A stretch of 64,000 nucleotides of DNA, from assembly GCF_035989885.1 (NCBI RefSeq), contig NZ_CP108518.1, forward strand, positions 4,451,501-4,515,500, written 5' to 3'. Positions within the stretch are counted from its first letter, which is position 1, and the number at the start of each line of letters is the position of its first letter. The notes below the pieces were generated by a model. That model was not told the DNA's origin and ran no database searches. It saw nothing but the letters and a program-made list of their open reading frames with translations. Source of the stretch: Streptomyces sp. NBC_01232. GTDB taxonomy: Bacteria > Actinomycetota > Actinomycetes > Streptomycetales > Streptomycetaceae. Shown in pieces: positions 1-8,702 of this stretch. The position numbers and the translations under genes were made by a program.

Positions 1-789
1 CTCCAGGTCGACGAGGAAGTGGTGCTTGTTGGGGAGGTTCAGGCGCACCTCGTTGACCTTGGGGCAGTTGTCGAGCACGCGCTCGGCCATCTGGTTCAGG
101 GTCTGCTGCAGCGAGTACGAGTACGTCTCCGCGAAGGCTTCCAGCATGTTCTTGCGGACCTTCTTGTACGACTGGTCCCAGTCGTACCCGGCGTCGTCGC
201 CGGCCAGCGCCGAATGCGCCCAGCGCGCGGTGACCTTGGTCGCCAGGATGCGGTCGTACGCCTCCTGCAGCGTCGTGTACTTGTCCTTGATGTAGCCGTG
301 GAACTCGGAGTTGGTCGAGTTCATCACCGTCAGGTCCTTCAGGCCCGAGATGACCTGCAGGCCGGTCGTCTCGCTGTAGGTGATCTGCGCGGTGCGCACC
401 TCCTGGCCCTTGCGGACGAAGGAGTGCTGCTCCTTGCGCGTGGGGACCGGGATCCGGTCCCACACGTACTCCTCGATGCGGATCTGGGCCTCGCGGATCG
501 GCTCCTGCGAGGAGACGAAGTGCTTGGCGAGCAGGATGCCGAAGGCCTCGGGGGATTCGATGCCGTGTTCCTTGCCGAAGGCGTACACGGTGTTCTTGGT
601 GGTGTCGGTCGGCAGGCAGTTGGCGTTGTTGCCGGTGAGGTGGACATCGCGGAATTCACCGCGGAGAGCGACCGAGACGTTGAGGTCGCGGATCTCGTGC
701 CAGGAACCGTCGCCGCCCTTGCGGGTCACCTTCACGATGCGGTTCTCGGCCTTGCCGTACTGGTTCTGGGCCAGGACGTGCTTGCTCAT
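1..789 (-). CDS. urate oxidase (uricase), 3' end beyond the window
   Basis: Cofactor-free uricase that oxidises urate to 5-hydroxyisourate in purine catabolism. The 263 visible residues start MSKHVLAQNQYGK and carry the family blocks YGKAENR (catalytic Lys region), LPTDTTKNTVY (Thr-Asp pair that binds urate) and GLKDLTVMNSTNSEFHGY. The reading frame runs off the left edge, so only about the last 40 residues, including the C-terminal active-site His segment, are missing. The start is the ATG at 789, preceded by a purine-rich stretch. The next gene upstream on the same strand is an aminotransferase. The family assignment is firm. Confidence 0.95.
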   Translation of the reverse strand, partial: MSKHVLAQNQYGKAENRIVKVTRKGGDGSWHEIRDLNVSVALRGEFRDVHLTGNNANCLPTDTTKNTVYAFGKEHGIESPEAFGILLAKHFVSSQEPIREAQIRIEEYVWDRIPVPTRKEQHSFVRKGQEVRTAQITYSETTGLQVISGLKDLTVMNSTNSEFHGYIKDKYTTLQEAYDRILATKVTARWAHSALAGDDAGYDWDQSYKKVRKNMLEAFAETYSYSLQQTLNQMAERVLDNCPKVNEVRLNLPNKHHFLVDLE

Positions 790-995
790 GCTGTCTTCCT
801 TCGGGTACTCGGGAACACGGAGTCCGGTCGTCTGGATCCCGTACGCCCGGCGTCCAGCGCCCGCCCGAATCAAGGACGTCCCGCTCCCCGCCGTTCGGCC
901 CCTCGCCGAGGGACCGCCCCGGGCCTGACGTGCATCCCGGTTCGTAGGTGCTTGGCCTGTTGTGCGTCTTGACGGCCTGCACGGATTGCAGCATG

Positions 996-1020
996 TGTAC
1001 GGGTGGTTCATCCCCGTACA
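996..1020. promoter_or_regulatory. perfect 8-bp inverted repeat upstream of uricase
   Basis: TGTACGGG and CCCGTACA are separated by 9 nt, between the aminotransferase stop and the uricase start. It could be an operator for the uricase promoter or a hairpin ending the aminotransferase transcript. There is no T-run, which slightly favours an operator. Confidence 0.4.
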
Positions 1021-1072
1021 AATCCTCCGAACACCAGCACCCACGCCTTGGGCGACCCCACAGATCCGCAGG

Positions 1073-2443
1073 TCAGACCGTGTGCGCATCCGCCACGGAG
1101 AGGGCCTCGTCGAGGATCCGCAGCCCCGTGGCCACGTCGTCCGCCGAGATGTTGCACGGCGGCGCGATGTGGATGCGGTTGCCGGCGACGAGCGGCCAGA
1201 GCCCGCCCTTCTTGCAGGCGGCCCCGAATTCGGCCATCGGGGCGTTCTCCGCCCCGGAGGCGTTGTACGGGACCAGCGGCTCGCGGGTCTCCTTGCTCCG
1301 TACGAGCTCCAGGGCCCAGAAGGTGCCGAGCCCGCGGACCTCCCCGACCGAGGGGTGCCGTTCGGCGAGCGCGCGCAGGCCGGGGCCGAGCAGTTCGGCG
1401 CCCGTGCGGGCGGACTGCTCGACGATGCCCTCCTCCTCCATGACGTTGATCGTCGCGACGGCGGCCGCGCAGGCCAGCACGTGCCCGGAGTACGTGAGCC
1501 CGCCCGGATAGGGCCGGCGGGCGAAGGTCTCGGCGATCGCCGCCGAGATCGCGACCCCGCCGAGCGGGAGGTAGCCGCTGGTCACGCCCTTGGCGAAGCA
1601 GATCAGGTCGGGGGTCACGTCCCAGTGCTCGGAGGCGAACCACGTACCGGTGCGCCCGAAGCCGACCATGATCTCGTCCAGGATGAAGACGATGCCGAAG
1701 CGGTCGCAGAGCGCGCGGACCCCGGCCAGATAGCCGTCCGGGTGCACGAGCACGCCCGGGGCGCCGCCGACGGTCTCCAGGATGATCGCGGCGATGGACT
1801 GCGGGCCCTCGAAGACGATGGTGTCCTCCAGGTGGCGCAGGGCCCGCTCGCACTCCTCGGCCGCGGTGGCCGCGTAGAAGGGCGAGCGGTAGGCGAAGGG
1901 CCCCCAGAAGTGCACGACGCCGGCGGTCGCGGAGTCGTTGCCGAAGCGGCGGGCGTCGCCGGTCAGGTTGATCGCGGTGGAGGTGGCGCCGTGGTACGAG
2001 CGGTAGGCGGACAGCACCTTGGGCCGGCCGGTGTGCAGGCGGGCCATGCGGACGGCGTTCTCCACCGCCTCGGCCCCGGCGTTGGTGAAGAAGATCTTGT
2101 CGAGGTCGCCGGGGGTGCGCTCGGCGATCAGCCGGGCCGCCTCGGAGCGCACGTCGACGGCGAAGCCGGGCGCGACGGTGCACAGCCTGGCCGCCTGCTC
2201 CTGGATGGCCGCGGTGACCTTCGGGTGCTGGTAGCCGATGTTCGTGTAGACGAGGGCGCTGGAGAAGTCGAGGAAGCGGTTGCCCTGGTAGTCCCAGAAG
2301 TACGACCCTTCGGCGCCGGCCACGGCGAGCGGGTCGATGAGCTCCTGCGCCGACCAGGAGTGGAAGACGTGCTTCCGGTCAGCGTCTTTCACGGCGGCGA
2401 GGGCGTCGGCTTCTGCGTTCATGAAACGAGCGTAGTTGTCCAT
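1073..2443 (-). CDS. class-III PLP-dependent aminotransferase
   Basis: Fold-type I, class-III (omega) aminotransferase of 456 aa. Visible landmarks are FFTNAGAEAVENAVRMAR (cofactor phosphate region), FILDEIMVGFGRTG (the Asp that contacts the pyridine nitrogen) and FAKGVTSGY with the PLP-binding Lys near residue 284. Length is normal. The annotated ATG is followed by another ATG seven codons in (MNAEADAL), and either could be used. It lies upstream of uricase on the same strand, an arrangement also found around purine-degradation genes in Streptomyces, so a role in nitrogen salvage is inferred. The substrate cannot be read from sequence. Confidence 0.9.
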   Translation of the reverse strand: MDNYARFMNAEADALAAVKDADRKHVFHSWSAQELIDPLAVAGAEGSYFWDYQGNRFLDFSSALVYTNIGYQHPKVTAAIQEQAARLCTVAPGFAVDVRSEAARLIAERTPGDLDKIFFTNAGAEAVENAVRMARLHTGRPKVLSAYRSYHGATSTAINLTGDARRFGNDSATAGVVHFWGPFAYRSPFYAATAAEECERALRHLEDTIVFEGPQSIAAIILETVGGAPGVLVHPDGYLAGVRALCDRFGIVFILDEIMVGFGRTGTWFASEHWDVTPDLICFAKGVTSGYLPLGGVAISAAIAETFARRPYPGGLTYSGHVLACAAAVATINVMEEEGIVEQSARTGAELLGPGLRALAERHPSVGEVRGLGTFWALELVRSKETREPLVPYNASGAENAPMAEFGAACKKGGLWPLVAGNRIHIAPPCNISADDVATGLRILDEALSVADAHTV

Positions 2444-2489
2444 GATGTGGACGCGGCGGGGGTCGCCCCGCCGCGTCCGCCGCCCGGGG

Positions 2490-3353
2490 TCAGGCCAGGG
2501 CCTCGCGGTACAGCCGGAACAGCCGGGGCCCGGGGGCCGGGGCGGCGGCCTCCAGCCGGGCCCAGGCCTCGGACGCCGCCGCCCGGGCCGTCGTCCCCGG
2601 CCACGGCTGCGGCAGCAGCTCCGGCGGCAGCAGCGGGTCGGGGAGCATCGCCTCGGAGAAGGCCGCGGCCAGCGCGACGGCGTGCGCCAGCCCCGCGACG
2701 GCGCCGTCGGCCGCCGCGCCGTCGGCCGCCGAGGGGCCGGCCGCCTCCGCCCCGACGGGCCGCTCCGCGAGCGCCCGCAGCCCCTCGTACCGCGCCGCGA
2801 TCTCCGGCAGCGGCCACAGCCGCTCCGCCAGGGTCCGCGGGTCCGAGGTGCCGCCCACCGTCAGGTCCCGGGTGCTCAGGCAGCTCAGCGCCTCCGGCAG
2901 GCCCAGCTCCTGCGCATGCGCCCGTACGTACGGACCGATCGCGTTCGGCGTCACGTACAGCCCGCCCTGGACCGGCGCCGCTCCCAGCCCGGTCAGCGCG
3001 TCCCGCAGGGAGTCCCGCGCGGACCGCGCCGATTCCGGTACGGCGAAGGCGAAGGCGTGCCAGACGCCGTCCCACGGCTCCAGACCCCGGTCCTGCCGGT
3101 ACGCGTGCCGGACGAACTCCACCTCCGGGACGAGCGGCAGTCCCGGTCCGGGCCCCGTCAGCTGCAGGACGGCGCGCCGGCCGCGCCCCTCCACCGTGAA
3201 CCGGCCCTCGGCCACCAGCCGCTTCACGCACAGCCGCACCTGCTGGTCGGTCATGCCGAGCAGGGCGGCGACCTCGTACAGCTCGCCGCCCGCGACCGTC
3301 CCGTCCTCCCGGACCAGCGCGTGCACCACCATCCGCGTGGGGATCCCGCTCAT
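2490..3353 (-). CDS. PaaX-family transcriptional regulator
   Basis: A 287-aa protein with an N-terminal winged helix (about residues 1-70; RMVVHALVREDGTVAGGELYEVAALLGMTDQQVRL in pieces) and the PaaX central segment (WDGVWHAFAFAVPE, LGAAPVQGGLYV). The C-terminal half is Ala/Pro-rich. The ATG at 3353 overlaps the stop of the upstream acetyltransferase by 4 nt (ATGA), which fixes the start and implies translational coupling. PaaX proteins usually repress aromatic-acid catabolism genes, but no such genes are adjacent, so the target is unknown. Confidence 0.85.
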   Translation of the reverse strand: MSGIPTRMVVHALVREDGTVAGGELYEVAALLGMTDQQVRLCVKRLVAEGRFTVEGRGRRAVLQLTGPGPGLPLVPEVEFVRHAYRQDRGLEPWDGVWHAFAFAVPESARSARDSLRDALTGLGAAPVQGGLYVTPNAIGPYVRAHAQELGLPEALSCLSTRDLTVGGTSDPRTLAERLWPLPEIAARYEGLRALAERPVGAEAAGPSAADGAAADGAVAGLAHAVALAAAFSEAMLPDPLLPPELLPQPWPGTTARAAASEAWARLEAAAPAPGPRLFRLYREALA

Positions 3354-3967
3354 CGCGCCGCCACCTCCTTGTGCATCGTCGTCACGCCCCCGAATCCCAG
3401 CACGTCCCGCAGCCAGGGCGTGCGCCGCACCCGTACCTCCCGGAAGCCGTGCCGCTCGTACAGGGCCCGGGCCCGCGGGTTCTCCGCGACCACGTCCAGC
3501 CGGATCCGCCGGCACCCCTGCTCCGCGGCGATCGCCTCGATCTCGTGCAGGAGCAGTCCGCCGATGCCCCGGCCCCGCTCGGTGGCCGCCACGGCGATGC
3601 CGTCCATGACCAGCTCGCCGCGGGCCGGGGTGCGCTCCAGCAGGGCCAGCAGGAACACCCGGTACAGGCCCCGGACGTGCCCGTACTGCGCCCTGACCGC
3701 GGCCGCGTCGCCGCCGACCAGGCCGCGTCCGGCCAGCTGGTAGCCCGCCACGCCCACCACGCGGCCGTCCTCGTCGCCGGCGCCGCCCGACAGTGCGGTC
3801 ACGGCCCGGTCCGCGTGCAGGTGCCCGGCGATGAACCGCCGGCCGGCCTCCGGGGGGCCGAGCGCGAGGCCCAGCTTTCCCGCGAAGGCCTCCCAGTACA
3901 GCTCTGCGACGCGCGCGGCGGCCCCCTCGGGCAGCCCGCGCCGTACCTCCACGCTCTCCGTCGTCAT
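3350..3967 (-). CDS. GNAT-family N-acetyltransferase
   Basis: A 205-aa acetyl-CoA-dependent N-acetyltransferase. Motif A is visible as DGIAVAATERGRGIGGLLLHEI (the RGRGIG pyrophosphate loop near residue 130). Motif B follows as RLDVVAENPRARALYERHGFRE. Its stop overlaps the start of the PaaX-type gene, so the two form an operon. It is divergent from the hydrolase at 4061, with a 93-bp AT-richer intergenic region containing a short acgatcgt palindrome. The acceptor substrate is unknown. Confidence 0.9.
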   Translation of the reverse strand: MTTESVEVRRGLPEGAAARVAELYWEAFAGKLGLALGPPEAGRRFIAGHLHADRAVTALSGGAGDEDGRVVGVAGYQLAGRGLVGGDAAAVRAQYGHVRGLYRVFLLALLERTPARGELVMDGIAVAATERGRGIGGLLLHEIEAIAAEQGCRRIRLDVVAENPRARALYERHGFREVRVRRTPWLRDVLGFGGVTTMHKEVAAR

Positions 3968-4060
3968 ACGCGCAAGCTTAATACGTTCATTGCAGATACG
4001 ATCGTTTTTGATGTGAGCGAATAAGTGTGTGAATCCCGAGCGAAGAACCCGGAGCCGCAG

Positions 4061-5110
4061 ATGACCGAGACCCGCACACCCGGAAGGGCCCGCCGGGGCC
4101 GCCGGGCCCTCCTGACCGGCCTGCTCCTGACCCTCACCACCGCACTCCTCCTCGCCGGCATCGTCCTGTGGCAGCACGACTACGAGATCCACGAGGAGCG
4201 CGTCACCGTCCCCGCCGGCGGCCACGACCTCCCCGGCGTGCTCGCCACACCCACCGGCAAGGGCCCCGGCCCCTTCCCGCTCGTCGTCCTCGTGCACGGC
4301 GACGGCGAGGTCGACGCCACCCACGACGGCTTCTACCGCCCCTACTGGGAGGCCTTCGCCCGCGCCGGTTACGCCTCGCTCTCCCTCGACAAGCCCGCCG
4401 ACTGGCTCGGCCGGACCATGGACGACCGGGCGCGCGAGACCACCGACGCCATCGCCTGGGCGGCCCGCACCCGGCCCGATATCGACCCCGCCCGCATCGG
4501 CCTGTGGGGCGCCAGCCAGGCCGGCTGGGTCATGCCCAAGGTGGTGGCCGGGGCCCCCGCCCCCGGAGTGCGCTTCGTCATCGCGGTCGGCACCGCCGTG
4601 AACTGGGTGCGCCAGGGGGAGTACAACCTGAGGGCCGAGCTCCGCGCGTCCGGGGCGGGCGCCGACCGCACGGCGGCCGCCCTGCGCACCCGGGAGGCCA
4701 CCCTCGCGCTGCTGCGGCGCGGGGCGGCGTACGAGGAGTACCGCGCGAGTCCGGGCGCCGACCCGGAACTGACCCGGGAGCGCTGGACGTTCATCAGCCG
4801 CAACCACACCGCGGACGCGACCGCCGACCTGGCCGCGATGCCGCCCGTCCCGGTGCTGCTGATCTCCGGCGCCGATGACCTGAACGTGGACGGAGCCGAG
4901 ACCGAGGCCGTGTACCGGAGCGTCCTCGCGCCCGGCACCCTCACGGTCCGGCGTTATCCGGGAGCGACCCACGCCCTGCTGCGCACCGAGGTCGAGCGCT
5001 CCTCCTGGCGGCTGACCCTGACGGCCGTGTTCGCCCCGCGTTCCCTCTTCCCGCCCGGCCTCCTCGCCGACCAGCAGCGCTTCCTGCGCGACCTCAGCCG
5101 GCCAGCGTGA
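4061..5110 (+). CDS. membrane-anchored alpha/beta hydrolase (dienelactone hydrolase-like)
   Basis: A 349-aa protein with a single N-terminal membrane anchor (ALLTGLLLTLTTALLLAGIV, about residues 12-35) and an extracytoplasmic alpha/beta-hydrolase domain. The oxyanion strand is VLVHGDGEVD, the nucleophile elbow is GLWGASQAGW (Ser about residue 150), the acid is in LLISGADDLNV, and the catalytic His is in GATHALL. The ATG at 4061 has GGAG 9 nt upstream and is preferred over a GTG at 4025. The 3' end converges with the SARP remnant. Probably an esterase or peptidase; substrate unknown. Confidence 0.82.
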   Translation: MTETRTPGRARRGRRALLTGLLLTLTTALLLAGIVLWQHDYEIHEERVTVPAGGHDLPGVLATPTGKGPGPFPLVVLVHGDGEVDATHDGFYRPYWEAFARAGYASLSLDKPADWLGRTMDDRARETTDAIAWAARTRPDIDPARIGLWGASQAGWVMPKVVAGAPAPGVRFVIAVGTAVNWVRQGEYNLRAELRASGAGADRTAAALRTREATLALLRRGAAYEEYRASPGADPELTRERWTFISRNHTADATADLAAMPPVPVLLISGADDLNVDGAETEAVYRSVLAPGTLTVRRYPGATHALLRTEVERSSWRLTLTAVFAPRSLFPPGLLADQQRFLRDLSRPA

Positions 5111-5430
5111 CCCGCGCGAGTTCCCGTACGGTCTCCAGCCCCACCGGGCCGTCCCCGTCCCGTACCACTGCGGTGAAGCACTCCTCGTACGCGTCGCCGA
5201 GCGCGGCGCGCGCCGCGGCCTCCACACGGGCCGCGTCGGCGCGCGAGTGATCCGGGCCGCCGCGCACGGCCAGGGAGGCGGCCGCGACGTCCAGCAGGGC
5301 AGGGCCGCGCCACAGCTCCAGGGCCGTGCGCAGGAGCCGTGCCGCGCCCTCGGGGTCCCGGCCCCCCGACTCCGACGCCGCTTCCGTCCTCGCCCCGTAC
5401 GTCCAGGGCCCCCAGCATCGAGATCCGCAT
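5094..5430 (-). pseudogene. collapsed SARP (AfsR-like) regulator remnant
   Basis: Two pieces of one family lie in different frames. From 5430 the frame reads MRISMLGALDVRGEDGSG, the typical N-terminus of an AfsR/SARP regulator. About 20 codons on, the sequence jumps to the bacterial transcriptional activation (BTAD) domain, DPEGAARLLRTALELWRGPAL...EECFTAV, in another frame ending at 5094. The DNA-binding winged helix between them is missing. An intact gene would be at least 250 aa and often over 600. An internal deletion with frameshift is inferred. Its end overlaps the hydrolase end by 17 bp. Confidence 0.75.
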
Positions 5431-5478
5431 GGCGTCATTGCGGGGCGCGGGCGGGCGATATCGCCATGTCGATATCGG

Positions 5479-5511
5479 GGACGGCCCCCGGGCGAAATGC
5501 GGGGGCCGTCC
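5479..5511 (-). terminator. hairpin terminator of the GvpU-like gene
   Basis: A 12-bp perfect stem (GGACGGCCCCCG / CGGGGGCCGTCC) with a 9-nt loop, 65 bp past the stop of the gene at 5577-5948. Confidence 0.7.
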
Positions 5512-5576
5512 TGCGGAGTGCAGGGCCCGGACGGGTGCGTGCGTGGGTGTGCGCGCCGACGCGGCGGGGAAAGGGG

Positions 5577-5948
5577 CTATTTGTCGGAGTAGCTGAAGTC
5601 TCCGACAGTCCAGGCGCCGACGTCCTTGACCGCGATTCGGTACATTCCGCCTGTCTCGGGGATGCCCAGGGTGCCCTGGAGGATGCGTGCGACATGGAAA
5701 TGCAGGTGCGAGGGCGCCCCGGCCTGCTGTCTGTCGCCCCGGTCGGGAGAGCTGAAGATCTCGGCGAACGGGCCCAGCTGGTCGGAGTCCCGCAGGACCT
5801 CGGCCACCCGCTGACGCCAGACGCTCTCGGGGGCGAGGCGGCCTGTGATGACGGCGCCGTGAACCACGACGGTCAGGGACATCTGATTGGTCTGCTCCGA
5901 CTCGACCATGGTGGCGAGATCGAGGAGCAGGTCGTCAGGGATCGACAT
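5577..5948 (-). CDS. GvpU-like protein, copy 1
   Basis: A 123-aa acidic cytoplasmic protein beginning MSIPDDLLLDLATMVESEQ, with blocks SLTVVVHGAVITGRLAPESVW, HLHFHVARILQG and IPETGGMYRI. I recognise it as the family annotated in Streptomyces as gas vesicle accessory protein GvpU. No other gvp gene is in the window, so a gas-vesicle role is doubtful. A paralogue of 119 aa lies at 50539-50898. It sits directly downstream of a cold-shock gene on the same strand, 163 bp away, but a strong hairpin separates them. Confidence 0.7.
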   Translation of the reverse strand: MSIPDDLLLDLATMVESEQTNQMSLTVVVHGAVITGRLAPESVWRQRVAEVLRDSDQLGPFAEIFSSPDRGDRQQAGAPSHLHFHVARILQGTLGIPETGGMYRIAVKDVGAWTVGDFSYSDK

Positions 5949-6032
5949 GGGCACGGACTCTAGCAAGCGTGCTCGCGTACCGGCCGGGCTTCGGGGGAGC
6001 GGCTGCTCCCGTGCCGTCCGGGACATGCGGAC

Positions 6033-6068
6033 GGCCGAGGCCCGCACCCCAGGGTGCGGACCTCGGCC
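6033..6068 (-). terminator. hairpin terminator after cold-shock gene 1
   Basis: A 16-bp stem with one mismatch, GGCCGAGGCCCGCACC pairing with GGTGCGGACCTCGGCC, 44 bp downstream of the csp stop. Confidence 0.65.
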
Positions 6069-6111
6069 GCGTCTGCGTGCCGGCGCGGAGGCCGGGCATC
6101 AGACGTCAGCG

Positions 6112-6315
6112 TCAGGCGGGAACGATGTTCTCGGCCTGCGGGCCCTTCTGGCCCTGCGTGACGTCGAAAGTAACCTTCTGGCCTTCCTGAAGCTCACGGA
6201 AGCCGGAAGAGGCGATGTTCGAGTAGTGGGCGAAGACGTCGGCGCCGCCACCCTCCTGCTCGATGAAGCCGAAGCCCTTTTCCGCGTTGAACCACTTCAC
6301 GGTGCCAGATGCCAT
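6112..6315 (-). CDS. cold-shock domain protein (CspA family), copy 1
   Basis: A 67-aa single OB-fold nucleic-acid chaperone starting [20 protein letters not shown], with RNP1 (KGFGFI) and RNP2 (DVFAHY) intact. Full family length. It binds single-stranded RNA and DNA and melts secondary structure. One of three csp genes in the window (also 48291 and 53642). It shares an unusually similar upstream leader with the copy at 53642. Confidence 0.97.
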   Translation of the reverse strand: MASGTVKWFNAEKGFGFIEQEGGGADVFAHYSNIASSGFRELQEGQKVTFDVTQGQKGPQAENIVPA

Positions 6316-6490
6316 ATGAATTCTCCTTTGGGGCAGTGCCCGGATCCGCACTGTGCGGGCCCGGTGTCGCCGTGATGATTGCCCCGACCGGAACGAGTAG
6401 ATTTCACTGCATGCACCGGAAATAAAAAGTGCACCCATCGGAAAATCCGGTGAGAGCACTTGTAAGTTTTTGGGAACCACAACTGCAACG
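6316..6490 (-). promoter_or_regulatory. long conserved 5' leader of csp copy 1
   Basis: The region upstream of this csp matches that of csp copy 3 in several blocks. These are a start-proximal ctcctttggggcagt, a cgcactgt/ggtgtcgcc block, and a distal block (6464-6489) beginning aagtttttggg and ending aactgcaac. The distal block lies 149 nt from the ATG, as expected for a promoter or upstream UTR element of a long cold-shock leader. Confidence 0.6.
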
Positions 6491-6789
6491 GACGTCACCG
6501 TAGCACAGCAGGTACCGTTGGCAGCGGAAATCTCCGCGCGTCCGATCGGTAATTCCGGACGCGCAGCAGGTGATTTCCGGACCCGGAAATCATATGAACG
6601 CCCGGGGTTATTCCGTGGAAGCATGCCCGCCGGCACGGGACGGCGGCCGTGACGGCTCACGACCGGCCGACGGGGTCCGGCGAGTGGCCGGCGTCGTCGG
6701 GGGCGGCTCGGATACCGTCGCAGTGCCCCCGCCAACGGGCGGGGGACCGGGGCCCGTTGCCCCGTATCCGGCAGAGCAGGGAGAACCCC

Positions 6790-7155
6790 GTGCCCCACGC
6801 AGTCGTCGACTACTCGGACTCGCTGACCGGCGCCTTCGACCGGCGGGCGTTCGCGCTCGAACTGCACGCGCTGGCCGCCGAGATCCTCGACACCGCGATC
6901 GGCAACTGCAAGACGCGTTTCCACCGCCTGGAGGAGTCCGTCGTCGGGGAGGGCACCGACGGCCGGTCGGTGGTCATCCACGTCGAGCTGGCCATCGCCA
7001 GGGGTCGCACGCCCCAGACCAAGTCGCGCCTGACCCGGTCGGTGCTGGAGCTCGTCGAGCGCCACACGTCGAAGGCCGCCGGCCTCGTCGTCAACGCCTC
7101 CGTGGACGTGCGGGACCTCGGCGACTTCTACACCAAGAGCGCGACGACGCCCTGA
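6790..7155 (+). CDS. 5-carboxymethyl-2-hydroxymuconate isomerase (tautomerase superfamily)
   Basis: A 121-aa CHMI-type tautomerase. The GTG at 6790 follows an AGGGAG ribosome site by 6 nt and places Pro as residue 2 (PHAVVDYS). After Met removal this is the catalytic N-terminal proline, which makes the start convincing. Other blocks are [11 protein letters not shown] and [14 protein letters not shown]. The length matches the family. The reaction is keto-enol isomerisation in homoprotocatechuate degradation, but no other genes of that pathway are adjacent, so its true substrate is open. Confidence 0.85.
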   Translation: MPHAVVDYSDSLTGAFDRRAFALELHALAAEILDTAIGNCKTRFHRLEESVVGEGTDGRSVVIHVELAIARGRTPQTKSRLTRSVLELVERHTSKAAGLVVNASVDVRDLGDFYTKSATTP

Positions 7156-7179
7156 CACGGCCCCGGCCCCTGACCCTCC

Positions 7180-7270
7180 AGGCCGTCTCTTTCGGATCTT
7201 GCCGGGCAGCGCGGGCCCGGGGGCACCTCCCAGCGGTAGCCGGGGGAGCAAGATCCGAAAGAGACGGCCT
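7180..7270. mobile_element. MITE-like hairpin element A
   Basis: A 91-bp element with perfect 23-bp terminal inverted repeats (7180-7202 and 7248-7270; outer end AGGCCGTCTCTTTCGG). The core contains the cacctcccagcggtagccg motif common in Streptomyces intergenic repeats. It has no coding capacity and could also act as a terminator for the isomerase gene. Confidence 0.7.
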
Positions 7271-7436
7271 AAGGGCTGTCCCGCAATCCCCGGCGGGCGC
7301 ACGACGCCAGCTACGGCACCTCGCTGCGTTGTCGGATCGCCCGAATACGCCCGGTATGAGTACGACCCTCCGCCTTGCGATGCACCGCATCTGACGCCGT
7401 GCGCTGACCCACCGCGGATTACGGGACAGCCCTTAG
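7269..7436. mobile_element. MITE-like element B, abutting element A
   Basis: A 168-bp element with 21-bp inverted ends (CTAAGGGCTGTCCCG-type, one mismatch between arms at 7269-7289 and 7416-7436). From memory of Streptomyces genomes this is a widespread non-autonomous repeat. It directly abuts element A, sharing two bases. Its right end supplies the TAA stop of the PP2C gene (7433-7435). Confidence 0.75.
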
Positions 7437-8173
7437 GCGCCGATGCGCAGCAGTGCCAGCGTGATGTTGTCGGGGCCGCCGGCGTCGATGGCGGCCTTCC
7501 ACAGCTCGAAGGCGGCCCGGCCGTCGTCGTGCACCCGCAGCAGCGCCTCGATCTCCTCGTTCGTCACCGGGTCGGTCAGCCCGTCGCTGCACACCAGGTA
7601 GCGATCGCCCTCGGTCACCGGGAAGGCCGCGACGTGGGGGGTGATCTCGTCGTATCGGCGGCTGCCGCCGAGGACCTGGGTGACCGCGGAGGTGGTGCGG
7701 TGCCCGGGCAGCGGCGGCGGGCTGTCGTCCACGCTGACCTGGAGCAGTCCGTCCTGCGCCGCGTGGAACACCTTGCTGTCGCCGACGTTGAACGCCAGCA
7801 GCGAATCCGCCAGGACCAGGGCCCCGGCGACCGTGGTCCCCATGGTGGCCAGTTCCGGCCGCCCCTCGGTGGCCGAGTACACGGCGCGATTGCAGAGGTT
7901 CAGCGCGTCACCGACGGCCTCCGGGCCGTCGAGCGTGGACCCGAGCGAGGAGAGCTGGCGTACCACCAGTTCGCTGGCCACCTCGCCGGCCGGCTGGCCG
8001 CCGAGACCGTCCGCGACGGCGACGACGAGCGGTCTGCCGAAGGGGAAGACCAGTGTCTGGGGATTCTGGGTCACGGTCCCGCACAGGGTCCACGGCCCGA
8101 TGACGAGGCTGTCCTCGTTGTGCTCGCGCACCAGCCCGACATGACTCAGGGCGGTCACAGCTATGTACGGCAC
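7433..8173 (-). CDS. PP2C-family Ser/Thr protein phosphatase
   Basis: A 246-aa metal-dependent phosphatase. Motif 1 is [10 protein letters not shown], the metal-binding Asp is in [28 protein letters not shown] follows, and late motifs are [10 protein letters not shown] and [11 protein letters not shown]. All core Asp residues are present. The GTG at 8173 ([13 protein letters not shown]) is chosen because upstream in-frame sequence is Arg/Ala-rich and unlike the family. It probably reverses Hanks-type kinase phosphorylation. The last codons lie inside a MITE end, so the native C-terminus may have been altered slightly. Confidence 0.9.
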   Translation of the reverse strand: MPYIAVTALSHVGLVREHNEDSLVIGPWTLCGTVTQNPQTLVFPFGRPLVVAVADGLGGQPAGEVASELVVRQLSSLGSTLDGPEAVGDALNLCNRAVYSATEGRPELATMGTTVAGALVLADSLLAFNVGDSKVFHAAQDGLLQVSVDDSPPPLPGHRTTSAVTQVLGGSRRYDEITPHVAAFPVTEGDRYLVCSDGLTDPVTNEEIEALLRVHDDGRAAFELWKAAIDAGGPDNITLALLRIGA

Positions 8174-8358
8174 CTCGACGTCCCGCCTCTCGGCAATGGC
8201 TACGGCTACGGCTGCAGCTACGGCAGAGCAAGGGCGCACGCGCCCTTCCCCACCATTGTCGCGCCGCTCCGGCATGCGGGCTGCGGCGCGCCGGAGCACC
8301 CTTGTCGTGGAGCCGCCTGTTCCCCGACCGGCGGCCCTGCGAGGAAGGACTGCCGCAG

Positions 8359-8658
8359 ATGTTCGCGAGGCTGAGCACCTACCAGGGATCACCGGTCCCC
8401 GCGGAGGGAGACGTGAGCGCGAATTCGGAGGCGATTGTCAGGCAGGTCCAGGACGTTCCCGGCTTCCGGGGGGTCTATTACCTCGTCGACCGGGCCACGG
8501 GCGTGGCCAAGTCGCTGACCCTGTGGGACGACGAACGGACCATGAGGGACAGCGAGGAGCAGGCCGCCCGGATCCGTGAGGAGACCGCGCAGCGCGAGGG
8601 CCAGCGGATCGTCTCGGTCGAACACTTCGAGGTGGGTTTCAGTCACCTGCTGCCGTAG
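8359..8658 (+). CDS. ABM-fold (antibiotic biosynthesis monooxygenase-like) protein
   Basis: A 99-aa dimeric alpha/beta-barrel type small protein (MFARLSTYQG, VPGFRGVYYLVDRATGVAKSLTLWDD). This family includes quinone-forming monooxygenases, but many members are uncharacterised stress proteins. The ATG at 8359 has GAAGGA upstream and is preferred over an in-frame start at 8302. It precedes a flavin oxidoreductase by 44 bp on the same strand, so co-transcription is likely. Confidence 0.72.
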   Translation: MFARLSTYQGSPVPAEGDVSANSEAIVRQVQDVPGFRGVYYLVDRATGVAKSLTLWDDERTMRDSEEQAARIREETAQREGQRIVSVEHFEVGFSHLLP

Positions 8659-8702
8659 CGCGACGCAGCGCGGAACGACGTGATGCACGAGGAGCGATGG
8701 CC

